Source: Lotus japonicus
Taxonomy: Eukaryota > Streptophyta > Magnoliopsida > Fabales > Fabaceae
Direction: 5' to 3'
NCBI RefSeq assembly: GCF_012489685.1
Contig: NC_080043.1
Coordinates: 53,838,289-53,902,288 of the forward strand
DNA: 64,000 nucleotides
A program made the translations under genes and the position numbers. Below are positions 46,217-56,560 of this stretch, one piece after another. The first letter of the stretch is position 1. Each line of letters begins with the position of its first letter. The notes under the pieces are model-generated. The model did not search any database. It was not told where the DNA came from and worked only from the letters and a program-made list of their open reading frames with translations.

Positions 46217-47241
46217 CACATAATAATTTCACTAGATTTATTAATGCCTGTGTTGTTTGGTTTAAGGATTTTTTTACTTTGATTTTATTGGGTGTAATTG
46301 GAAAAGATTAAACACTTAATTCATCTACTCTTTCAAATATTTAAAATTATTCTTTGAAGAGAAGATGGAGGACAGATGGTGTCATGATGGTCACAACTTT
46401 CTTGGACGGTGTGGGTGTTATACGAAGACGGTAACCAAATGAAGAGAGGCACGTGAGGCTGAATCAGGAAATTTTAATCTGAATCGTTGATTTTAATCCA
46501 ACAGCTGATAGTTGATGCTCTCATCTCTCACAATAAAACTTTCCTCTCATCTGATATGCCCTATATATATATATAATTTCTAATGATATGGAGTTACCAA
46601 ACATAATACATGGAACATTATTGTCCTATTCCATTCTATTAGGTTACGGTCTGTTCCGGCCTTTTTTTTCTTGTTTGATTTTGGGTTTAGCACTCGTTGT
46701 GCTAAGGTTGAATACAATGGGCTTATAAAAGAAGAAAAAAAAATAGGTATGTGAAGTGGAGTGTATGGAACCCATGCTCAAACCATACATGTATATATGT
46801 ATATTTTGTAAAAAGATATTACGAGTAATTTTATTTTACTCTTTTGCAGAGGGAGGAAGGAAAAGGGGTGATCTTGAAAATTTAACCTTTGGAATTAAAC
46901 ACATTGGAAGCCTAGGTTTTGAATCTCATCAAGCAGAAGAGATCAAACGTTCATCTCATGTCACCGTGAATTCGCTGTGCACTACTTACCAGTATGTAAA
47001 TTATGCTTATTCGGGCAAGAACAACATGAGTAATAAAATCAGTTATCTTGGCAAAATCAAGCGTAAGGGGGAAAAACACACAAGGTATTTAAACTAGTCG
47101 GAATGTAGATTCCAGTTAAAACCCCAGAGCAGAATAAGAGCCAGATCTACATAATGTAAAATCCTCACTATCACATTACCATTGATGAATTATCTTGCTA
47201 AGTGGATTGTCCTCTGAGCATTGCAATTCTTCGTGAAGATC
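46217..47241. other. Intergenic sequence downstream of the POLD3-like gene
   Basis: AT-rich. It contains the right arm of the inverted repeat (46400-46575), a TA run (46562-46576) and a 113-codon open frame at 46756-47097 with no recognisable domain. The 3' untranslated region of the minus-strand gene must lie in about 47000-47241; no clear poly(A) signal was found. Confidence 0.45.
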
Positions 47242-48129
47242 TCAAGCTCTCTTGAAAAAAGAAAGAATATTGCCTTGTTTGGGATCCTTTAAGTTTCCTG
47301 CTCTCTTGTTTCCTCCTTTCCCAGTAGCTGGTGGCTTCTTAGTTGTTCCTGGAGCACTGGAATTGCAATGAAATAAAGTTAGTAATGATAATCAAGCTAC
47401 AACCTTGTAATAAAGCAGTCATTGTTTGATTACAACCATTGGAATTGGAATTTAAACCATAAACCAGATCAAAACTAAGGGGAACCTACAAGCTTTTCAG
47501 CTCTAATCATCTGGTAAGAACACGCTCTTATATCCCTGATAGGCTTATATCTAAGAAAAATTATGGTGCCAGCAACAGTTTTTAGTGCCATGCCGTTTGT
47601 GTATTTTCATTCAGCTAAGTAAAAGTGGATTTTTAACCATAAAATCTAGGTTTAGAAAAAGAAGTTTAAACATAATTTTGGGTTAGAAAAAAGTGAGTTG
47701 GCAGTTATTTCACAATATTATCCATGTTATATATACATTGCCTCTATTATATACTATCATCTTATATCTATTTTAGTAACTTTATCTGTATAATTAACTT
47801 CAATTTATTCTATTCAAACAACATTTAGTTTTTAAAACATACTTTTATACATCATATTCAAACACGAATTAATTATTTTGTACTTCATTCTTTTAAAATG
47901 GCCCTAAGCACATTATCAAACTTCTTTGACATTTTCAGTCCTTTTCCATCACCGAATAATCCACCACAGAAATATAACCGATGTCGGTTTATGCCTGCAA
48001 GTAAAAAATCCACAACAGAAATATAGCAGATGGCATCGCAGATTATGGTGGAAGCCATGGCTACCATTATAAAAAAATAATATATATACAAAATATATTA
48101 AAAAGAACAAATATATACATGCAAAAATA

Positions 48130-48173
<44 letters not shown>

Positions 48174-51100
48174 GTGTGCGTGCTTGTGTGTGTGATATAT
48201 ATATATATATATATATGCACACAATTAAATAAAAAAATAACAAATACCTATGTGAAGAACAATAATCGGAATTTATAGAAAACAATCAAATGTAACACTA
48301 TCAGATCAACCAAAAGAAAGTGTAAGTGAGCGACATTGGAACATGGCAACAAACAGAAAATGAGGTAAGTGGAATGATAAACACAAAACCAGAAGAACCC
48401 AAGCTAACAAAAGGAAGTGGCAGCAATCATGGAATAACAGTGGGAGAGTGAGAACCAAAGTTTGCTATCATAAAGGCAAGTAGAATATGTTAAAAAGAAA
48501 GAGAGGAGTGTCTACTGAGAAACATACAAGGACTTCTTTTTAGGGGGGTGGGGGGACAAGAACATTCAAAGAACACAAATTCAGATTGAGATGGGGAGAA
48601 CCGAAGTACAAGAAGCTGTTAGGGGAAAGAAATTAAAAATATATTCACTAGAGTTATCACTGGAGCTGAGTCGCTCGAAGCAAGGATGATAGGTACTCAC
48701 ATATTAATAGGTACTTTTGGTTAGTTAGTTGGGAGGGTTAGTTAGTTAGAGGATTAAAGAGGTTGGTTTCCTATAAATAAGGGGAAGTTAGAGTCAGTTG
48801 GTTATCTTTTGTATCATTTGGGTATTGGGATTAGGAAGAGGGTATGGACTCTCTCTTGTATTCTGCTCTAGTTCCCAATTTGGGAATTAGGGATTTGTAA
48901 GAAATAATATCAGATTTCAGGGTGGTTCTATCATTGGTAACAGAGCACCGATCTGGTGCCTAAACCACAATTTCCTTGCTGCGTTATGGAAGAGACAAGG
49001 ACGAGGGTGAGAATTTCAGAGGAATGGGTAAGGGAAATTCCAATTTTTAGGGGTGATGATGTGTATGATTGGACACACAGTTTGGAGCGCTTATTTCTGT
49101 TGAAGAAGGCGAGAGAGGAAGACAAGATGCAAGCGACTATGCATGCCTTAGAAGGAAGGGCTCTAACCTGGTTTCAATGGTGGACGAGTTGTAATCCCAA
49201 TCCATCATGGGAAGGGTTCAAGATTGCAGTGGTGAGGAGGTTTCAGCCTTCCAAGTCTAAGAATCCATTTGAGTTGCTTCTTTCTCTGAAAGAGAATGGA
49301 ACAATGGAGGATTATGTGGTGGAATTCGAGAATTACATCGGAGCTCTGAGAGGAATTGATCCAGAATTTGTCAAAGGCATCTTCTTGAAAGGATTGAGGG
49401 AGGAGATCCGAATGGAGGTACGATTGTATGAACTTCACTCTCTTTCTGGGGTTATTCAAAAATCCATCTATATTGAACAAGAAAGGAAGCGGTAGCAAAG
49501 GTGTTTCAGAGGCCATCAAAGATTGCAGCGCCGCACAAACCCAATCTTGATTCGGCGGAGACAGAGAAAGTCGCGGCGGTGGCGATTCAGCGAGTTGATC
49601 GTGAAACAGAGGGTGAATCCGACACTTCACCAGAAGAAGAGAGAGACAGTACAGTGGGTGTGCAAACACCTGAAGCAGAGGAAGACTTGACCTCTGAGGA
49701 GAGACAGAAATCCAATTTTGAAGCGGCAGAGGAAAAGCGAGTAGCGGCGGAGGCATCGCCGGCGAATTTGGAGGCCGCGACTATGACAGATTTAGCAGTG
49801 GCGGAGGCGATTCAGAACCTCAATCTTGAAACAGAGGTTAAAGCAGAGACAGAGCAAGAACGTGCGTGGAGCGTAGAACGGGCAACAATGATAGTGGTGA
49901 TTGAGCGATCTCCTCCAAAGCTGACGCACCACGGTGGCCAGAATTTCATTGGTGAACCATCAAATCTTGGTTTTCTATTGATGGTGATGGGCTCGTTCCA
50001 ATGGCCGCCACCGACACCATCTGACAACGCAGTGCAATTGCTGCATGAGGGAGGTTCATCAAAGTGGAATAGAAGACCAACGTCAAGGTTGTTGAACCAA
50101 TATCCTTGTAAGCCGCCGGAGGGAAAACAGCCACCGCCAGAACCGCCAGATTTATCGGTTGGCTGCAGTGAGGTCTTTCCGTTGCTGATTGGTCAAGCTG
50201 AGAGGGAAGGGAAAACGCACAGAAGGTTGGGATGGAGGAACACGGAGATGAAATGAAGGTTTGGACTTACAATCCAAATGGGCCAAGCCCAAATATCAGT
50301 TGGAAGGAATTGGGCCTTGATGAATATTGGGCCAACTTTTCAACTTTTGGGTTAAAACCCAATTCAACCATTTACTTGAGGCAGCAAGGAACCAGAAATC
50401 AACTCAGAGGTTCACAAGGGAAATTGCAAAGGTCGAGGGAAAGAGATTTTGGTGACTTTCAAGTTTTTGCTGGAACTATGTTGTTGACTACAAGTGTGGG
50501 CATTGAGGAGGATAGGATTGTTGTGTCAAAATTATACTTCAGCTTTGATTGTGAGATGCAACACAGGTATGCATATAAATTTTTTGGTAGATTGGAACAA
50601 GGCCATTGTAGTACGAACAAATGGAATGTTGAAGCTTTTATTGCTAGTTTAGGCCATTTACAACATGGTACAGGAAAGAAGCATGACAATATTTCGGGTT
50701 ATTAATTGATTTGGGGGACTTTTGCTTTCACCAATTCCTCAAGCGGTTGTAGCAGAAATTGAGCATTAGAGTGGTTTGGGGATTAATGGCTTGGGGGGGT
50801 TGCTTTTGAGGATTTTTCTTGCTTGCTACTTCAATGGGTGATGGACCATTCCCAAGGAGTTGAGTTTAATTTTCTGTTTTGGTATCAGCATGTTTATGTT
50901 TGTGCAAGTTGGACTCTGTTCCACCTTGGGTCACTTGGAGGAGGGTTGAATTTAGTGTTGATTCCTGTATTGGACTACTTGAGACTTTGTTGGCTAGTTA
51001 TGGGAAGATACCTGCCAATTCAAGTATTGATCTCTTTGAGCATTTGGGGGCTGGATATGGGGAGATGCTTACCAACACAGTCTTAGCTGGGAAGTTGCTG

Positions 51101-54100
51101 ATCCTTGGTTGTTTTTAGTTGGCATCTGCTGGATTTTCTGCCATATGACTCTTCACAGAATATGTTTTGGGCGCCCAGGGAATGTGTTCAACCACTCATA
51201 AATGACTGAGGCTATGTGCTTCATGCTATGGGATCCAGATGGAAGAAGTGTGGTCACCATTGGTTCTTTCGCATAGCTGTTCATTTAGATTGCTGGTAAT
51301 TTTTCCTTCACCTTGAGGACAAGGTGAATTTTCAGGGGGGGAGTATTGATAGGTACTCACATATTAATAGGTACTTTCGGTTAGTTAGTTGGGAGGGTTA
51401 GTTAGTTAGAGGATTAAAGAGGTCGGTTTCCTATAAATAAGGGGAAGTTAGAGTCAGTTGGTTATCTTTTGTATCATTTGGGTATTGGGATTAGGAAGAG
51501 GGTGTGGACTCTCTTGTATTCTGCTCTAGTTCCCAATTTGGGAATTAGGGATTTGTAAGAAATAATATCAGATTTCAGGGTGGTTCTATCACAGGATGCT
51601 ACGCCACCGAGAGTCCTATGAGCGAGACAGGTATGAGGTACAAAGGGACGGTTTTGCAGCAGTTGAAACTAAGGATAAAATCAAACAATAATCTAAGTCT
51701 TCTAAAAGAGATTCCTTAATTTAAACAAACATCTTGAGGTCGTAGCAATTCGCCCCCTCTCAATAAATGCCTATCAAAAAATAATAAATAAATAAATGGG
51801 ATCAGTGCAAGCATAAATCTTAAAATGGTCAAGTATCTTGACTGTAGTAGTTTCAACCTACAAATCTCAGCAATATTTTGAATCAGTTCAAAAGAACCGA
51901 GTGCATGTTTCAAGATCATAAAGTTAAGATTTTTTAATGTAAAAAGATCTGGAAGCAACTTTAAAACTACATTGGAAGTTGCAAAGCAAACCTCACAAGG
52001 AACCCTTTTATACTTTATGGGACAACTACCAAGGTGTCCTCCTTTTAAGTATTGGTTGTTTCCAGTCACTCAGTTCAAATGTATGAAGGATAAGGAAGAA
52101 GAGTGCTAACCTGTTGACAGCTTTGGTAGACGGATTACTGTCAGCTTTGTTTGTAGTGACTGTATAAGCTTTGCTTGCTTCTGTCTCCTCCCCCTCCCAG
52201 ACTACTTCAGTAACTGAAAAATAAAATAAACTAAGAAAATACAAACATATCTAATACAAAAAAGGTGAAAATTGATATTTCATGAAGTACAAAGTGAGTT
52301 AACTGGTATTGAGAGTTGAGACATAAAGTTAGCTTGTATGCTATAAGTACCTTCTCTCCCCCGTTCATCAATCCTGGTCTTCATCACTTTTTTCCTCTTA
52401 GGTGAACCTGGGGTAGCATTTTTTATGCTATCCTTATTTACACAAATTTCAGAAGCAGAACTATGAAACTTTTCAGAAGATGACCTCCCAGTATTTGTGC
52501 ACTTGCTGATAACTGATGAATCTCCTCTGTGTGGCTGGTGAGCTTTTTGTTGAGTTACTCTCTCTTCTTTAACCCTTGATTTATTTTCTATCTCCAAGTC
52601 AAAATTCAAAGTGGGTTTCTCTGATGAACTTTTGTCATTTTGGCTGGAATCTTGAGATGACTTTTTATATGGGAAATCAGGTGATGCTAAACTGATGACA
52701 TCTTCATCTTCATCTGAGAAATCTAAGACAACCCTCCTTTTCCTATTGGAAGATCTTTTTGAGGCGATATCTTGATAATCATCATCACCACTGTCACCAT
52801 CTCTCACTTCATGAGCACAAGTTTGGGCAACTTCAGTAGCTTCTGAAAGACATTTGTGTCAATAAAAAGCATTGGTGCTCAACTGTTATATTACTATTCT
52901 CATTATCCCAAGGAGTTGCATTGTAATATTTCTACTACTATTATAGTTATAATCAGAAAATCTAAAACAAAGCAAATGGAACAAACTGCAATGGAAACCA
53001 ACCAGAAGGATTTGAAACCGTGCTACTATTTTCTGCTGGCGGAGAGCAAGGCTTGGATTTTGCAGATGCACGACCCCAAAAGCTTGCTAATGAACCACCA
53101 GTAACAGGACCATTTTTGTTAGATTGTACAATATTTTTGTCTGTGGGCAAGGGAAGGGCCCTTCCTTTGTCTGGAGTAGTTTTATTGGCGTAATCTTCAG
53201 CTTCAGTATTCCCTATACCATTGTTTAGACTCTTGACATCTTTCACCACATTCTGTGGTTTGAGATCAACATTAAAAATCGAATCATGTGGTATATGCTT
53301 CGGAGGTTGGTGAACTATGTTACTCTTAGTTGATCCCATGCCTACTACAGACTTTGTCTGTGGAGTGGCAAAAACAGCTGTTGAGCCATCAACATTCCTT
53401 TGCACATAAGAATTAGAGATTCCACAGAACCTGAGAAGTATGCAGCCAGTCACCAGGGATACCCCAAAAAAAAAATATAAATAATAATAATGAAGAGCTA
53501 AACACATCATATTTCTTTCAAGGACTAGTATATGATTAGATATGCATGCACATATACTGCGCACCTGGATGTATATAAATTGATATAACCATTTTCACTG
53601 TCTACATTCTCTACTAATGAATAAAGAGATCCTAGATGATAAATCTTATATTTATGAAAGTATATGTTACAGCAGTAAGGAACAGCCAGCAGACTGAGAT
53701 CTTAAAATAGGCTAACATATTACACAAAGATACAAGTGAAGACAATAAAATCAAATCATCACATTCTTTCTCGCTGCCAAAATCAGTAATATGTCAAAGA
53801 ATCTCCAATTTCAAAGCCACATCAGAACCGCTTCTAGTTGATCTGAAACAATACCAACCAAAACCTTTTCCCTTAATTCTCAAAGCGTCTTTTTCTGTAT
53901 CTCTTTTTCAAGGTTTCATGCTATTACATCTCCAGCACATATACACTGTAATGTCATAGCATTTTTTCTTTATCCTTTCCCAGAAAAACAGAAACCCAAA
54001 TCAGATTATATATTCTACATTTTCTTATGAAGAGAAGAAAATGACACCAGGGAAAGCAAGGAGTCTTCCAACTAACACTATGCACTATGCACACATAAAA

Positions 54101-56268
54101 TAATGAAGACATTCTGCTAATCACTCTCCATAAACCCTAAAATGGTGTTCCATCATTCCCATGCTGAAAGCATTTTCCAAAAGCGGAAGGCAGAAGGATC
54201 TTAGTTTAATTCTATGAGTTATCTCTGGTTGAAAACTATTTTTTGGTTATTTTTTTAGAAAGACATTATTAAGGAGAGAAATGGCAAGGTTTTGAAATAG
54301 TTATAATGATTAACATGTCATTGGGAATTCTCGGAGTCAAGGTATCATGGGAATGTTATTACAGTCATAGGAAATAGTTTAATTCTTTATTGTTCTTGCA
54401 AAAATAAAAATACAATTATTTTTGTACATATATAACTATCAAGGATACTGAGTATTCCCTCTCAAGTAATTCATGTAAACCATTCCTAAATTCTTTCTGG
54501 TCTCTTGTCAAGTGTAAACAGAAAGGTATTGCTAGCCTCCTTAGCAAAGACCAAAAAAGAAAACAAAACTCATCAGTGCAATATAAGTGACACTGAATCT
54601 CCTGGCACAATTTCATCCAGAGAATCAGAATAAAAAAGAAGGCATTCCACGTAGAATTAAGATAACTTGCTTTGTAGAAAATTTTTGTTTTGCAGAGTGT
54701 CTTATACTTCACTTATATGTTTCTTTCTGTTTCAATAAGCAAATGTATTCCTCTTATCTAAAAAGAAAATAAATTGCTGTCACCTGATATTGCTATAGCT
54801 AGAGCCCATGAATGATAAGATCCCTTAACTTCAACAGAAATTACCTCCTTAATTTAATTCTTTTATATAATTAGGAATCTTTAACCATTTAATCTGACTG
54901 AATAGAGCACATACCCCTAAAAATTCGCAAATTCTGGAAGCAATGATCAGGAAACCTGTCTAAACTTGAAGGTAAAATGTGATTTGTTAACTTATAGAAG
55001 TTTTACATACTGCAACTGTACAGCATACATGGTTCCTTCAATTCACATATAATGTTATAAAATAAAATTTCATCTTCATGTTCATATGCCATCACATGAT
55101 CAAACCAAATTAAAAACTGGTAATAGCGAATGGACTGAAATTATAAACAAACTTCAACAAGTTTAATACTTTCACCGTATATCTGCCATCACATGATCAA
55201 ACGAAAGCCATATATACTATGTAGATATTCCAAGGCATGGAACCTACCTATTATCTCTCAAGCAGTTGCCAACTGAGAAAGGCTGCTTGAAAAGCTCCTC
55301 TGCTTGAATGAATTCTGTATTCCAAAGCACAGCTGGATCCTTTGGAATGCTTGCTTGCACACTATATACCTGGACTGAGCAATTCCCATCAAAAACTTTT
55401 TGTGCTTCTGCATACAATAGTGGGAAACAGTTTCATGTTACTCCTACTTCCAAATGTTTGTAAGCCTCTCCATATCCAAGGTTGGTAGAAGTTTTTTCTT
55501 TCACAAACCATTCAGTAGCTATGATTCCAAAACTGTATACTAAAAAGCTTAATTGTGTACATTAAATATGATTAGTGAAAGTCCTGGATAAGAAGTTCTT
55601 TGAATAGAGAAAGAACTCCTCATACCAGACTGGTCAGTCAAGGAAACACCAATTTGATCCATGTCCTGGTTTAAGATAGAACGAAAATCACAAAAATACA
55701 TATTATTTGATTGTTATTGTTATTATTAAAAAGATCCTAGTACCTGCAACCTTTGACCCGCTAACAAGCCTTATGTGGTAACTAGGATGGCTACTCTTTA
55801 ACCAACCAGACAAAGCATACACCACCTCCAACCCACCTTCATGCTTTTGAACAAATTCCTGAAGCAACCTACATGAAACAAAATGTTCAACTGCTCATTA
55901 AATCACAGCACATCATAAAAAGCCTGAAATTTTTACAAGGTAAAGCTTTTCACCCATTTCTCTCTTTTTTATTTTGGAAAAAAATCCCACCTTTTTGCTT
56001 CATCAGATGATATCATATAACTGCGACTTAGCCACTTGTAAGAAACCTGGAGAAGAAACGATACGGTGTGAAATCAAATATTTGCCATGAAGTTAAACAA
56101 AAACCCTCCGAAATTCAAATCTAGGGTAAGAAAAGTAAGGCCAGAAGAACAAATTGAAAGGCTAAACTAGAACAAGGAAACCCAAAATTTCTGAAATACC
56201 ACTTGAAGCTTATCAGAGACGAGAGATTCGATCTCGTCAATCAAGGCTAGGGTTTTGGTTTGCGCCAT
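47242..56268 (-). CDS. POLD3: DNA polymerase delta subunit 3 (POLD3/Cdc27-like)
   Basis: Non-catalytic subunit of replicative DNA polymerase delta in the nucleus; it links the enzyme to PCNA. Eight minus-strand exons: 56200-56268, 55991-56046, 55744-55868, 55248-55407, 53003-53430, 52351-52842, 52111-52213, 47242-47356. All introns are GT-AG and the joined frame has 515 codons plus TGA without a stop. The start is MAQTKTLALIDEIESLVSDK, then a conserved N-terminal (winged-helix) Cdc27 region through exons 1-4. The middle is Ser-, Lys- and Asp-rich and probably disordered, with basic clusters (RKRR; PKRKK) like nuclear signals. The C-terminus QGNILSFFKRA is a PCNA-interacting box with Gln505, Ile508, Phe511 and Phe512. 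Intron 7 (4754 bp) carries an LTR element. Assignment is from remembered similarity to plant POLD3; exon borders were derived by reading frame. Confidence 0.9.
48134..48214. repeat. TA/TG microsatellite in intron 7
   Basis: Two long (TA)n tracts separated by a TG-rich stretch. This type of locus is usually length-variable. Confidence 0.9.
48986..49495 (+). CDS. Gag-like protein of the intron element
   Basis: 169 residues from the ATG about 40 bp after the primer site. It contains a retrotransposon gag domain (FRGDDVYDWTHSLERLF, ALTWFQWW, WEGFKIAVVRRFQP, NGTMEDYVVEFENYIGAL). No zinc knuckle is present before the TAG at 49493-49495, so the frame may be shortened. Role: capsid assembly and RNA packaging. 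Confidence 0.75.
   Translation: MEETRTRVRISEEWVREIPIFRGDDVYDWTHSLERLFLLKKAREEDKMQATMHALEGRALTWFQWWTSCNPNPSWEGFKIAVVRRFQPSKSKNPFELLLSLKENGTMEDYVVEFENYIGALRGIDPEFVKGIFLKGLREEIRMEVRLYELHSLSGVIQKSIYIEQERKR
49501..50256 (+). CDS. Unknown ORF in the intron element (251 codons)
   Basis: Open from ATG at 49501, in another frame from gag. The first ~120 residues are Glu- and Ala-rich with repeated phrases (AEAIQNLNLETE, ATMTDLAVAEA); the rest is Pro-rich (PPEGKQPPPEPPD). No enzyme motif is visible. It occupies the position where pol would lie. It may be a hinge or captured sequence, or chance coding in GC-rich DNA. Confidence 0.4.
   Translation: MFQRPSKIAAPHKPNLDSAETEKVAAVAIQRVDRETEGESDTSPEEERDSTVGVQTPEAEEDLTSEERQKSNFEAAEEKRVAAEASPANLEAATMTDLAVAEAIQNLNLETEVKAETEQERAWSVERATMIVVIERSPPKLTHHGGQNFIGEPSNLGFLLMVMGSFQWPPPTPSDNAVQLLHEGGSSKWNRRPTSRLLNQYPCKPPEGKQPPPEPPDLSVGCSEVFPLLIGQAEREGKTHRRLGWRNTEMK
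50232..50705 (+). CDS. Unknown ORF in the intron element (157 codons)
   Basis: Overlaps the previous ORF by 25 bp in another frame. The protein is mixed in composition with several aromatic residues (KVWTYNPNGPSPNISW, FQVFAGTMLL) and has no motif I can name. Weak, stop-broken coding-like sequence continues to about 51300 and ends near the polypurine tract. It is not reverse transcriptase or integrase. Confidence 0.35.
   Translation: MEEHGDEMKVWTYNPNGPSPNISWKELGLDEYWANFSTFGLKPNSTIYLRQQGTRNQLRGSQGKLQRSRERDFGDFQVFAGTMLLTTSVGIEEDRIVVSKLYFSFDCEMQHRYAYKFFGRLEQGHCSTNKWNVEAFIASLGHLQHGTGKKHDNISGY
53431..55247 (-). other. Intron 5 of the POLD3-like gene
   Basis: 1817 bp, AT-rich with no coding sequence or clear element. 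It has GT at 55247-55246 and AG at 53432-53431 on the minus strand. Confidence 0.75.
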
Positions 56269-56318
56269 CGGAACAGAACGATGACTGAAGGAGAGTTAGG
56301 GAAAGGCCCTCCGTTTCG

Positions 56319-56328
56319 TTTTCCCGCC
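56319..56328 (+). promoter_or_regulatory. E2F-type site upstream of POLD3
   Basis: TTTTCCCGCC matches the E2F consensus TTTSSCGC and lies 51-60 bp upstream of the start codon. E2F drives S-phase replication genes in plants, so it suits this gene. The site works in either orientation. Inferred from sequence only. Confidence 0.6.
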
Positions 56329-56344
56329 AATGTGAAAAAAGATA

Positions 56345-56560
56345 TGGTCACTAATCCCTCGAGTGGGGTAATGGGTTATATTTGTACTCGGCCATCTATA
56401 TATAAATAAAATTACATACCCATAAGTGAAACTATATTGAAGAAGAGAAAGTTTGGGTTTTTTTTTCCCAAACAAAAGGTGTTGAGTGATAACTTACTCC
56501 TTCACAAAATTAAGTGGGAGTAAGTTAGCATTCCCCTATATCTAAATTTAAATCTAAATA
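56345..56560. other. Upstream region of POLD3
   Basis: Short AT-rich intergenic sequence with poly(T) runs; no TATA box in a convincing position and no gene on the other side. Confidence 0.4.

Larger units (their letters stand above)
48687..51591 (+). mobile_element. Non-autonomous Ty3-like LTR element in intron 7
   Basis: 2905 bp with short LTRs (48687-48933, 247 bp; 51347-51591, 245 bp) that differ at three bases and one 2-bp indel. The primer site TGGTAACAGAGC (48935-48946) is one base off the usual tRNA-Met site. A G-rich polypurine tract ends before 51347. The flanks AAGGA (48682-48686) and CAGGA (51592-51596) match at four of five bases. Inside are a gag-like ORF and two further ORFs, but no protease, reverse transcriptase or integrase, so it must be moved by a relative. 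It lies antisense to the host gene. Confidence 0.85.
47357..52110 (-). other. Intron 7 of the POLD3-like gene
   Basis: 4754 bp, of which 2905 bp is an LTR element on the opposite strand (48687-51591). The rest holds a TA/TG microsatellite (48134-48214) and no other gene. The splice sites are GT at 52110-52109 and AG at 47358-47357 on the minus strand. Confidence 0.8.

Noticed and set aside
46756..47097. 113-codon open frame downstream of POLD3
   Set aside because: No known domain, no splice or promoter context, and AT-rich flanks. It could be a chance frame; evidence is not enough to call a gene.
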